DNA from: Lantana camara
Lineage: Eukaryota; Streptophyta; Magnoliopsida; Lamiales; Verbenaceae
Length of the DNA stretch: 64,000 bases
Direction of reading: 5' to 3'
Assembly (NCBI GenBank): GCA_037501455.1
Contig: CM074857.1
Location: forward strand, 102,085,501-102,149,500
This document shows, one piece after another, positions 40,445 through 51,459 of this stretch. The stretch's first letter is position 1. Each line of letters starts with the position of its first letter. The notes below the pieces were generated by a model. That model ran no database searches, was not told the origin of the DNA, and saw only the letters and a list, made by a program, of their open reading frames with translations. Both the position numbers and the translations under genes were made by a program.

Positions 40445-43400
40445 TGTAACATCCCGATGGTTCGAATTTCCCGGTATGCCTTAACGTGAGGGTTTTATGT
40501 GCTTTAAATTATTTAATTACGTATTTGAATGTTATTTTAATGCTTATATGATTATTTGAATTAATATGAAATTAATTGTTTATATTCTTGAACTTTGATT
40601 TTTAAACGTTTAAGTTTCGTATGCTCGTAAATTGCTCGTTATGTGCCGGAATTCAATTCCGATTTTTGTGAAATTTCGATATGCGTGATATATGTGAGTT
40701 ATGAAGGTGTTTGCATGCTCGTTTTAAGTTTTCGTGTTCGTTTGTCGAGGTTTTAAACCTTTGGAATTTGACGAGGGACATGAGAGCCTAACTAGTTTTA
40801 GCGCGCCTCTTGTTCCGGAGGCCATAACTTGAGCTAGGGAATTCGGATTCGAATTCCGGAAGATGCGTTGGACTCGTAACGAAGAGATGAAGCCAAGGAA
40901 CCTGATTTTGTATTTTTCTAAGCCCGTTTAGACCCTCGTTTTTCGACCGGAACGAACAGCTTGTGCTTAAGCCACCTTCTTTGACTAGTCATGTACTTGT
41001 GGGCCCATTTTAACCATGCTTAAACTTTAACCCTTGGTTTATTTGATCTTTAACCACTCCTATCTCTTCCCTACCTCTCCATTTCGTGCTCCTCACCCCA
41101 AGAGAAGGAAAAATCTGCTGCAAATGGAAAGAAGAAGAAGAAGAAAGAAACCCCCTTCCCATGGCTTGTGATTTTTGGAGCTAAACTCTTCCATACTTCA
41201 TCAACTCTTAAAGGTAAGTATATTTATGTATTATCCTCTCTTGTATGCATCATTTGATCCTTTGAATTCATGATTTGCATCAGATTTAATAAGGTTATGG
41301 AGACTTGCATGAATAGTTAGGGTTAGAGGTCATTTGTTGCTTCCTTGCCTTAGCTTGAGTTTGTGGCTGATTTGGTGCTTCCTTGTTGATTATATGAACT
41401 CCTTTGCTTCCATTCTTGATTCTTACTTCATGCAAGATGTGTTAGGGTTGTTTTCTCTTGGATAACATGATTGAAACCTTGAGTTTTTGGCCATGAAACT
41501 TGAAAACCGAACTGCTGCAAATCTGCTCATTTCCACCAAACTGCTGTCACGTTTTTGAGATCAAATGGATGAATTCTTGCCTCCAATTTCGTATGCTAAT
41601 GCTTGGTAATGTAGTATACATGTTGTTCTATGAATGTACTTCGTTTTTCCCGGAATTCATGCTTTAATATGGCTGCAAACTTGAGTTCTTGAACCTTAAA
41701 AACTGCTCCCCTGTTTTGGGACTGCTGTGACGTTTTGTGCTTTGTTGCTTGAGTTAATGACTTCCAATTCGTGTGAATTTGCATGGAGATGTTGTATACT
41801 AATTGGTTTATATGTTAGCCCTGCTCTTGCAAGTTTTTAGATTCATTTTCAGCTCCTAATCGAAGCATGATGGCCTGTTTGTATGCTATGCGCGAACCGA
41901 ACTGCTGCTGTTGCATTTTGTGATTACTTGGTGGTTCTAATGTGCTCCAATTCGTGTCAATTTGCATATACATGGAGTATATTAGTTGCTTATCATGTTA
42001 GTATTCATTCCCTAGAGTTTCAGCTTCATTTTCAGCCCCTAAGTACTTGATCATGGCATGATTGAACCAATTGAGCTCATATGTCCGTTTTTGGCGCTCC
42101 AGAGTTGCTGCATGATTTCGGTGCTCTTAACGCGTGATCTAGCCTTTGAGTTCTAAATGAAATATGTTCCTAACATGCTAAATATGTCGTATATTAAGTT
42201 TCATAATATTTGGAGTTGATTTGGTATGCTTTTGGACTGATTTTGTTTAGTGTCTGTTTTGCCGGCAAACTTTGTATGCGTTTTTGGTGCTGTACCGAGA
42301 CACCCCCGTGTCTCATTTGCCTTGAAAGGTGAGACACGGGCGTGTCATGCTTCCTGGGCATGTCTGGACTGAGCCACGGGCGTGGCTCAGCTTAGTTAAG
42401 TTGAGGGACACCCCCGTGTCTCTCCCCTTGCGCAGCCCTTGGTTTTCCTTTTCGGTTTTTGGTTTGTTTCACCTCTTTATTGTCTTTATCTTCGTTTGTG
42501 ATGAACTATGAACTTGTTATACTATGTGTTGGGAGTATTGTGGTTCGATTTCATAACATTTGGGTGAGATTTAGACATGCTTTTGTTGAATGTCGTTTAT
42601 GTGCGTTTTGTGGCGTTTGTGATTTACATAACCCATTTCCCTCATCTTGTGATTTGTTCTTGTTTTCAAACTTTGGAAATATGTTATATTATGTAATAGG
42701 GTGTATGTAGTAGAGTTTTGTGTAAGATTGAATAGGTTTGAATATGTGTCGAACTTAATTTGCTTCAATGCTCTTATTTGCCTAAATGTTGGAGCTTGTG
42801 CCTTGAATTTCTTGAATTGATTGGAAACGTGTAATTATGAATTCGAATGAAAGTGAGCGAAGGATTGAATGATTTGATTATATGATTTAATTCCTTAATA
42901 GTGCACATGAACGTGTTCATGACATAATAGCATCTCTTATGTATTCATACGCATTCGCCGAGCGTCAATATGGTTCATTTGAGTCTAAGTTTGCCTCTTG
43001 CTCTTTGTTTTGCTCTTAGGTTCATTCCGTTGTTGAGGAAGTGGTTCGTTTGACTCCTTTTGGTCCGTTTTGGTTGGTTTGCTCGTCCAGGTGAGGTTTT
43101 CTTTCCTTTTAGATATGATGACCTAAAACCCTATATGTATTTCGAACCCGCATGCGATACCTATATGTATATATATGTAGATATGTGTTTTGATAAGTAT
43201 TTTGTGGGTTTTATCCCGTTTGTCAAGAGGCTTTGAAAACGCTTTTATAAGTCTATAAGCTCATTTTCGTTTGTTTTGATAAGCTTTGATAAGAGTGTGT
43301 GTGTAAGCGTGGTATGATTTGCAGAGGAGCTTCATATGGTAAGTACGGTATGCACAAGATATGTCTGTTTGTCTGTCTGTCTGTCTGTGATCTGTTTGGG

Positions 43401-44378
43401 CCCCGGAGTTATGGGTAAGGGAGACCCGGGACGACCATCGGGGTCGCCGGTTACGACCCCTGTACACTTCTCCACCAACGGGAGACTTAGTTCTCCTATG
43501 CCGACGGAGCGCATTTTGGCTGGCCGTCGAAGGAACCGGGCGGGATCCTCCGGTTCATACGTTTCGTTCTGTGGTGGGTTGAGAGGGGCACCTCTCTTCC
43601 CCAAATGGTGTGGAGGTGGGATTGATTTATGATTTGTTTTATGTTTCGCTTCGCCTTTGTTTCAGGAGTAAGTGAGTTGGTTTTAAGCTTTCGGTTCGTT
43701 ATGTTTCGATTATGGTTGTGAAACGGGGGCGGATTTCTAAACTCTAAAACTTGACTGAATTTGGCCTTCGGCCCCAAACTTCTTTCTTTATATATATTAC
43801 CACGGGTTAAATGTTTTAGAATGCAAAAACTGTGCCCGGTTCATGAACCCTTTAAGCTTTATATATGCTTTGCTCTTACATATATGTATGGGTGCGTGTG
43901 TTAGCCCCCTCACCAGTCTCTAGGACTGACCCTCGTTATTTCTATCTTTTTCCCCCTTTGTTTTGAGTTGCAGGTACCTGTTTTGTAGGAGTTGGAGCTA
44001 GGCGGTTGTCTTCGAGTCTTGGTTTTGGAGAGCTTGAGTCTCATGCATTGTATTTTCGTCTTCTTTCTGCATTTTGGCTAATTCTGAAATTTGTATAAGT
44101 TATGCTTTAAATTCGAAATTTTAAAGTTTGTTTAAATTGAATCAAAAGTTTGATATGTCTTGAGTATTTTTTTATTTGCTTTATGAGATTCTGGTGCTTC
44201 CGCATTCGTTATTTGTTTTATTGCGTGCTCTGAGTAGGGTCTAGACCGCCTAGCTTAGGTTTGAATTTTGTTTGTCACCCGTTCGCCGTGGCTTGATACG
44301 TGGGCGGAGTTCCCATTTCGCTTCACGTGTTGGGTTATGGTGCGGGGGATGTGGCGCCCTTCGCTCCGGGGTGTTACA
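40445..44378 (+). repeat. LARD 5' LTR
   Basis: 3,934 bp, TGTAACATCCC to GGTGTTACA. It contains a (TCTG)n run near 43365, a GC-rich block at about 43390-43600, a TATATATA near 43790 that could be the promoter, and a cluster of four hairpins at 42297-42424. Short frames of 60-98 codons inside it are duplicated in the other LTR and look incidental. Confidence 0.95.
42297..42424 (+). repeat. Cluster of four GC-rich hairpins in the LARD 5' LTR
   Basis: Four inverted repeats with four-base loops: GAGACAC/CCCC (42297-42314), GACAC/GGGC (42333-42346), CTGAGCCAC/GGGC (42369-42390) and GAGGGACAC/CCCC (42403-42424). The fourth has one T mismatch here that is C in the other LTR (48718-48739), where the nine-base stem is perfect. 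Confidence 0.8.
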
Positions 44379-44386
44379 TCTTTAGG

Positions 44387-44398
44387 TGGTATCAGAGC
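44387..44398 (+). other. LARD primer binding site (tRNA-Met)
   Basis: TGGTATCAGAGC, eight bases after the 5' LTR end, complementary to the 3' end of initiator tRNA-Met. Confidence 0.85.
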
Positions 44399-45779
44399 TC
44401 TAGGTTGCAAAACCGGAGCTCTCGTGTCGTGTCGGGTTTGTCTAGGTCGTTCGGCTTAGGATTACGGGTTCGTTGGCATTCACTACATCATTTATGTGAC
44501 TTACTTGATATTATTTGTATTAATAGTTTACATGAACATGCACTAGAAACCCCGCATGCATCGATACCTTCTTGGAATTGTATTTTATTTCAGGATACTC
44601 TTTCAACATCAACAAGTATTACCGGGAAAAGGACAAGGGAGACAGGTATATTCGGGCTATAAGGGGTTTAGAGACTTTATCTTTTGAAGCGGTTTGAAAT
44701 GGGGATATCAAGGTCAAGTTCAAGGTGATCAAGAGATTTGAATAAAGATTTGAGGAGTTCGAGAATAATTCCTGTGAAGAAGTTCTATTCGAGAACTTTG
44801 TACAAGCACCCTCCTTTCGTGTTTGGTGATAGGAAAGTTCAAATTTAAGAATGAAAGTAAGTGGACGATTTCCAATAAAGGTTTAAAAGATTGGGTATCT
44901 TCGAGAACTGTCCTAAGGTTCGGAATTGATTTCAAGCAAGTAAGTAAGAAATTCGATCAAATCTTCAAATTTCAAGAATATGTGCGTGATCCGAGGATAC
45001 AAGATAAAAGGAGCTATGAAGGAATGGGCAATTAATGAAGGGAGTCTTGCCAACACTTATGAGGAGAAAAGATCAGTTTGGAGTTCGAAGATCCAGCAAG
45101 GAATCTAAATTTCAAGAAATTTCGAGAAGCTTCAGGACATCAATAATGTCAAGAAAAGAAAGATTCCAACACCGAAGTAAAAGGATCAAATTAAGAGGAA
45201 TTAGGAATTGTTTCAAGTACCGCGAGTTGGGAAAATATTTCAAGGTGAAATAATTGGGGGACAAGGCGAGAAACTAAGAAACAAGAGAAATTTTGAAAAC
45301 TTAAGACTTCAAAGTTGCCGAGTATAAGAAGATTCAAATACTGAAGATGGATAGAGTTTTACATCTCCTCACCGGAAGCAATTTAATATATATATGGTAG
45401 AGACTCGAATTGCATGGAATGAAGAAACTCAAGAATCTCATGAGGCCACCAATATCAAACAAGGAGAGGTTTCAATACCAAAGGTGGTAGGAGGACTCAA
45501 TTGTGGATGAATCGAAGGCATGATGAAAGTTAATCGAATAACAAGAAGTTGAGGTCTTCAAGGAAATACTATGACTTCAAGATCCCGGTTCAAGCACAAG
45601 ATGATCCTCCCGGAAAACAAGAGGATGGCACCACACTCAACGCTACTCCTATGGTGAACGGTACATGAAGCATTCATGGCATTACATTTCACGCATATTT
45701 TAACATTCGGGGGAAACCCATGTGCTTATTGTCTTACTCCTTGTTTTTAGGTGATTCTTCATTATGTTTGTTGCGTAAT

Positions 45780-46040
45780 TATGCCTCTTCTTGTTCTTGC
45801 TTGTTAAGTGTTTCTTTTCCTTCGTGGCTCTTACTTGTAATGTGTTTCCTTCCCTTTTCAGTTTTGCTTGATGCATAATTGCTTTCACCCTTGGTTCTTG
45901 CCTATTGTGTGATTCTTTCTCTTCTTGGTTTTTGTTTGAAGTGTGCTTCCTTTATTTCCTAGTTTTACTTGTTACGTATCTCTTTTCCTACTTGGCTCTT
46001 GTTCGTTGTGTGCTTTGTTTGTTTCCCTTTTTCGTTAGTA
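45780..46040 (+). repeat. Degenerate tandem array, unit about 34 bp
   Basis: About seven imperfect units of the form GTGTTTCTTTTCC-T-GGCTCTTACTTGT. The period is near 34 bases; no unit is exactly repeated. Confidence 0.5.
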
Positions 46041-46759
46041 CTTTCTTGTGGTAAGAGCTTGTGGTGTGGAGTGTTCGTGAGTGTTTGGTGAGTTGTGAGG
46101 GTCGAACTGCTTTTGGTCAGCTTGTCTGAAGGTGCCTTGTTTTCGTTGGCGTTAGCGGATGCTTTTAGGAGGTCCGTCAGGGACTCAACGATATCTTCGG
46201 GTACTAGATAGAAGGCTAACCCGTTGGTATTTCCCGTAGAAGAACCGAGGATTGTCTCAGAGTAAGAGGCACGGTTTTGAGTGGGAAGAGGCGGTTGAAG
46301 AGAGTTACCCACGGTATTGGCTCTTGCCTAACCAAAGGTACAAAAGGCTACCTTGTTTCCAACCGAGGCATAAAGGAAGGCCTTTGTTGTGTGTTGCTCG
46401 TAGACGAACGGTAGCCTACGCCTTAAGGAGTGCAAGGTCACGAGTTTATCCCACTCAGGGTTGAGGTTGTTCGGAGTTTTGGGACCCGGATGTTCTGGCA
46501 TAAGAAAGACGTTATGGACTTTGTGTAGTAATGTCTACGTGCCAAGGTTGAGAATTCTCCAACTACTCCCGAATCTTTATTTGGGAAGTGGGGGCAAACG
46601 ACTAGGACTTTGTGTCCAGTTCGCCAATTAAGGAGATAGGGTTTCGAGAAGTATAGGATCAGAGTGGCGCAGCGGAAATGTGGATTTTGGGCTTGTCTTC
46701 GAAGCCGTTCAAGATTCTCCTTAGGACCTGAGGACAGGTCCTTTTGAAGGAGGGGAGTT

Positions 46760-49700
46760 TGTAACATCCCGATGGTTCGAATTTCCCGGTATGCCTTAAC
46801 GTGAGGGTTTTATGTGCTTTAAATTATTTAATTACGTATTTGAATGTTATTTTAATGCTTATATGATTATTTGAATTAATATGAAATTAATTGTTTATAT
46901 TCTTGAACTTTGATTTTTAAACGTTTAAGTTTCGTATGCTCGTAAATTGCTCGTTATGTGCCGGAATTCAATTCCGATTTTTGTGAAATTTCGATATGCG
47001 TGATATATGTGAGTTATGAAGGTGTTTGCATGCTCGTTTTAAGTTTTCGTGTTCGTTTGTCGAGGTTTTAAACCTTTGGAATTTGACGAGGGACATGAGA
47101 GCCTAACTAGTTTTAGCGCGCCTCTTGTTCCGGAGGCCATAACTTGAGCTAGGGAATTCGGATTCGAATTCCGGAAGATGTGTTGGACTCGTAACGAAGA
47201 GATGAAGCCAAGGAACCTGATTTTGTATTTTTCTAAGCCCGTTTAGACCCTCGTTTTTCGACCGGAACGAACAGCTTGTGCTTAAGCCACCTTCTTTGAC
47301 TAGTCATGTACTTGTGGGCCCATTTTAACCATGCTTAAACTTTAACCCTTGGTTTATTTGATCTTTAACCACTCCTATCTCTTCCCTACCTCTCCATTTC
47401 GTGCTCCTCACCCCAAGAGAAGGAAAAATCTGCTGCAAATGGAAAGAAGAAGAAGAAGAAAGAAACCCCCTTCCCATGGCTTGTGATTTTTGGAGCTAAA
47501 CTCTTCCATACTTCATCAACTCTTAAAGGTAAGTATATTTATGTATTATACTCTCTTGTATGCATCATTTGATCCTTTAAATTCATGATTTGCATCAGAT
47601 TTAATAAGGTTATGGAGACTTGCATGAATAGTTAGGGTTAGAGGTCATTTGTTGCTTCCTTGCCTTAGCTTGAGTTTGTGGCTGATTTGGTGCTTCCTTG
47701 TTGATTATATGAACTCCTTTGCTTCCATTCTTGATTCTTACTTCATGCTAGATGTGTTAGGGTTGTTTTCTCTTGGATAACATGATTGAAACCTTGAGTT
47801 TTTGGCCATGAAACTTGAAAACCGAACTGCTGCAAATCTGCTCATTTCCACCAAACTGCTGTCACGTTTTTTAGATCAAATGGATGAATTCTTGCCTCCA
47901 ATTTCGTATGCTAATGCTTGGTAATGTAGTATACATGTTGTTCTATGAATGTACTTCGTTTTGCCCGGAATTCATGCTTTAATATGGCTGCAAACTTGAG
48001 TTCTTGAACCTTAAAAACTGCTCCCCTGTTTTGGGACTGCTGTGACGTTTTGTGCTTTGTTGCTTGAGTTAATGACTTCCAATTCGTGTGAATTTGCATG
48101 GAGATGTTGTATACTAATTGGTTTATATGTTAGCCCTGCTCTTGCAAGTTTTTAGATTCATTTTCAGCTCCTAATCGAAGCATGATGGCCTGTTTGTATG
48201 CTATGCGCGAACCGAACTGCTGCTGTTGCATTTTGTGATTACTTGGTGGTTCTAATGTGCTCCAATTCGTGTCAATTTGCATATACATGGAGTATATTAG
48301 TTGCTTATCATGTTAGTATTCATTCCCTAGAGTTTCAGCTTCATTTTCAGCCCCTAAGTACTTGATCATGGCATGATTGAACCAATTGAGCTCATATGTC
48401 CGTTTTTGGCGCTCCAGAGTTGCTGCATGATTTCGGTGCTCTTAACGCGTGATCTAGCCTTTGAGTTCTAAATGAAATATGTTCCTAACATGCTAAATAT
48501 GTCGTATATTAAGTTTCATAATATTTGGAGTTGATTTGGTATGCTTTTGGACTGATTTTGTTTAGTGTCTGTTTTGCCGGCAAACTTTGTATGCGTTTTT
48601 GGTGCTGTACCGAGACACCCCCGTGTCTCATTTGCCTTGAAAGGTGAGACACGGGCGTGTCATGCTTCCTGGGCATGTCTGGACTGAGCCACGGGCGTGG
48701 CTCAGCTTAGTTAAGTTGAGGGACACCCCCGTGTCCCTCCCCTTGCGCAGCCCTTGGTTTTCCTTTTCGGTTTTTGGTTTGTTTCACCTCTTTATTGTCT
48801 TTATCTTCGTTTGTGATGAACTATGAACTTGTTATACTATGTGTTGGGAGTATTGTGGTTCGATTTCATAACATTTGGGTGAGATTTAGACATGCTTTTG
48901 TTGAATGTCGTTTATGTGCGTTTTGTGGCGTTTGTGATTTACATAACCCATTTCCCTCATCTTGTGATTTGTTCTTGTTTTCAAACTTTGGAAATATGTT
49001 ATATTATGTAATAGGGTGTATGTAGTAGAGTTTTGTGTAAGATTGAATAGGTTTGAATATGTGTCGAACTTAATTTGCTTCAATGCTCTTATTTGCCTAA
49101 ATGTTGGAGCTTGTGCCTTGAATTTCTTGAATTGATTGGAAACGTGTAATTATGAATTCGAATGAAAGTGAGCGAAGGATTGAATGATTTGATTATATGA
49201 TTTAATTCCTTAATAGTGCACATGAACGTGTTCATGACATAATAGCATCTCTTATGTATTCATACGCATTCGCCGAGCGTCAATATGGTTCATTTGAGTC
49301 TAAGTTTGCCTCTTGCTCTTTGTTTTGCTCTTAGGTTCATTCCGTTGTTGAGGAAGTGGTTCGTTTGACTCCTTTTGGTCCGTTTTGGTTGGTTTGCTCG
49401 TCCAGGTGAGGTTTTCTTTCCTTTTAGATATGATGACCTAAAACCCTATTGTATTTCGAACCCGCATGCGATACCTATATGTATATATATGTAGATATGT
49501 GTTTTGATAAGTATTTTGTGGGTTTTGTCCCGTTTGTCAAGAGGCTTTGAAAACGCTTTTATAAGTCTATAAGCTCATTTTCGTTTGTTTTGATAAGCTT
49601 TGATAAGAGTGTGTGTGTAAGCGTGGTATGATTTGCAGAGGAGCTTCATATGGTAAGTACGGTATGCACAAGATATGTCTGTTTGTCTGTCTGTCTGTCT

Positions 49701-50692
49701 GTGATCTGTTTGGGCCCCGGAGTTGTGGGTAAGGGAGACCCGGGACGACCATCGGGGTCGCCGGTTACGACCCCTGTACACTTCTCCACCAACGGGAGAC
49801 TTAGTTCTCCTATGCCGACGGAGCGCATTTTGGCTGGCCGTCGAAGGAACCGGGCGGGATCCTCCGGTTCATACGTTTCGTTCTGTGGTGGGTTGAGAGG
49901 GGCACCTCTCTTCCCCAAATGGTGTGGAGGTGGGATTGATTTATGATTTGTTTTATGTTTCGCTTCGCCTTTGTTTCAGGAGTAAGTGAGTTGGTTTTAA
50001 GCTTTCGGTTCGTTATGTTTCGATTATGGTTGTGAAACGGGGGCGGATTTCTAAACTCTAAAACTTGACTGAATTTGGCCTTCGGCCCCAAACTTCTTTC
50101 TTTATATATATTACCACGGGTTAAATGTTTTAGAATGCAAAAACTGTGCCCGGTTCATGAACCCTTTAAGCTTTATATATGCTTTGCTCTTACATATATG
50201 TATGGGTGCGTATGTTAGCCCCCTCACCAGTCTCTAGGACTGACCCTCGTTATTTCTATCTTTTTCCCCCTTTGTTTTGAGTTGCAGGTACCTGTTTTGT
50301 AGGAGTTGGAGCTAGGCGGTTGTCTTCGAGTCTTGGTTTTGGAGAGCTTGAGTCTCATGCATTGTATTTTCGTCTTCTTTCTGCATTTTGGCTAATTCTG
50401 AAATTTGTATAAGTTATGCTTTAAATTCGAAATTTTAAAGTTTGTTTAAATTGAATCAAAAGTTTGATATGTCTTGAGTATTTTTTTATTTGCTTTATGA
50501 GATTCTGGTGCTTCCGCATTCGTTATTTGTTTTATTGCGTGCTCTGAGTAGGGTCTAGACCGCCTAGCTTAGGTTTGAATTTTGTTTGTCACCCGTTCGC
50601 CGTGGCTTGATACGTGGGCGGAGTTCCCATTTCGCTTCACGTGTTGGGTTATGGTGCGGGGGATGTGGCGCCCTTCGCTCCGGGGTGTTACA
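46760..50692 (+). repeat. LARD 3' LTR
   Basis: 3,933 bp, homologous to 40445-44378 throughout, with about ten substitutions and one single-base deletion (near 49450). The intact hairpin cluster is at 48612-48739. Followed by the target copy GTTAA. Confidence 0.95.
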
Positions 50693-50697
50693 GTTAA

Positions 50698-51370
50698 GCC
50701 CCACGAGCGCTGACACTCTCACGAACGCCAGTCATACTGTATGATTGGTACGTCCACGAGCCAAGGGAGCCCTCTTCGAGCGTCACACTCCCTCAGAGTG
50801 GCCTCCCCTCCTGGCTCACTACCTGAACTGGAACTTTCATCCCCCTCAGCGGATATCTTAGCTTCCAATACTCTGGGTTGTCACGAGCGGGCTCATAAGC
50901 CCTCGTTACCAACCACCCAAACGACTCTCTAACACATAGTACATGCCCGCGCACCTGCCACTGTTGCCAGCGCTAACTTTTAGCCACTTTTGCAGAAGAT
51001 TCCTCCTAGGTTTCTCTCTCATGGCGCCACGTGTTAGGGCAACATTCGGCCAGGACCACATGAGGCAAATGACCAAACGGTCCCTGACCCTCACCTATAA
51101 ATAGGTAAAGTCATCTTCTACATGGTAAGCATCCTCCATTACTGAAACTGCTACTTAACTCAAGTTTCCTCCTTCATTAATCTGACTTGAGCGTCGGAGA
51201 GCCAAACTGGGAACCACCCCCAGTTCCCCCCAGCTTGGCCTTCTGACTTTTCTTGTGTTTGTCCCGGCAGGTAGAACCCCCTTTCCTTTTCCGGCGAGCT
51301 TCCGGCGATTTCCCCCACAAAACAAATCATAAAGTGATCGGATTCGGATCCCCTTATTCGGAACCCATCA
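50698..51370 (+). repeat. Tat 5' LTR, second piece, with promoter
   Basis: Continues the LTR after the nested element and ends GGAACCCATCA. The TATA box TATAAATA is at 51096-51103. Most of the promoter is therefore physically separated from the first 136 bases of the LTR. Confidence 0.95.
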
Positions 51371-51374
51371 TTTT

Positions 51375-51390
51375 TGGCGCCGTCTATGGG
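51375..51390 (+). other. Tat primer binding site
   Basis: TGGCGCCGTCTATGGG starts four bases after the LTR. As I recall the tRNA, its first nine bases fit the complement of the 3' end of plant tRNA-Asp; the rest does not, so the primer identity is uncertain. Confidence 0.6.
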
Positions 51391-51459
51391 AAACCAGCTT
51401 GCAATCCATTTCTTTCCTTCTGCTGGTAGAAAAACGAACACTTATAGGCTTTTTCAGCT

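Larger units (their letters stand above)
44379..46759 (+). other. LARD internal domain, non-coding
   Basis: After the primer site TGGTATCAGAGC (44387-44398) comes purine-rich sequence (about 44560-45660) without long frames on either strand, then a degenerate pyrimidine-rich array (about 45780-46040), and the polypurine tract ending at 46759. I found no gag, protease, RT or integrase motif. Confidence 0.8.
40445..50692 (+). mobile_element. LARD-like non-coding LTR retrotransposon (10.2 kb) nested in the Tat 5' LTR
   Basis: Target duplication GTTAA flanks it exactly. It has long LTRs (3,934 and 3,933 bp) with perfect inverted ends TGTAACA and TGTTACA, an initiator tRNA-Met primer site, and a polypurine tract GAAGGAGGGGAGTT, so it was a reverse-transcribed element in plus orientation. 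The 2.4-kb internal domain holds no gag or pol. Very long LTRs with a non-coding interior define LARDs; the LTR start TGTAACATCCC and primer recall Tekay/Del-type elements, which could supply proteins. About 10 substitutions and one indel separate the LTRs, so it is recent. Confidence 0.9.

Noticed and set aside
43336..43632. A 98-codon frame in the LARD LTR, repeated at 49650-49946
   Set aside because: It recurs only because the LTR is duplicated. It lies over a (TCTG)n run and GC-rich LTR sequence, and resembles no protein I know.
44387..44398. TGGTATCAGAGC as a possible tRNA gene end
   Set aside because: No cloverleaf surrounds it. Its place right after an LTR makes it a primer binding site; the same holds for 7633-7644.
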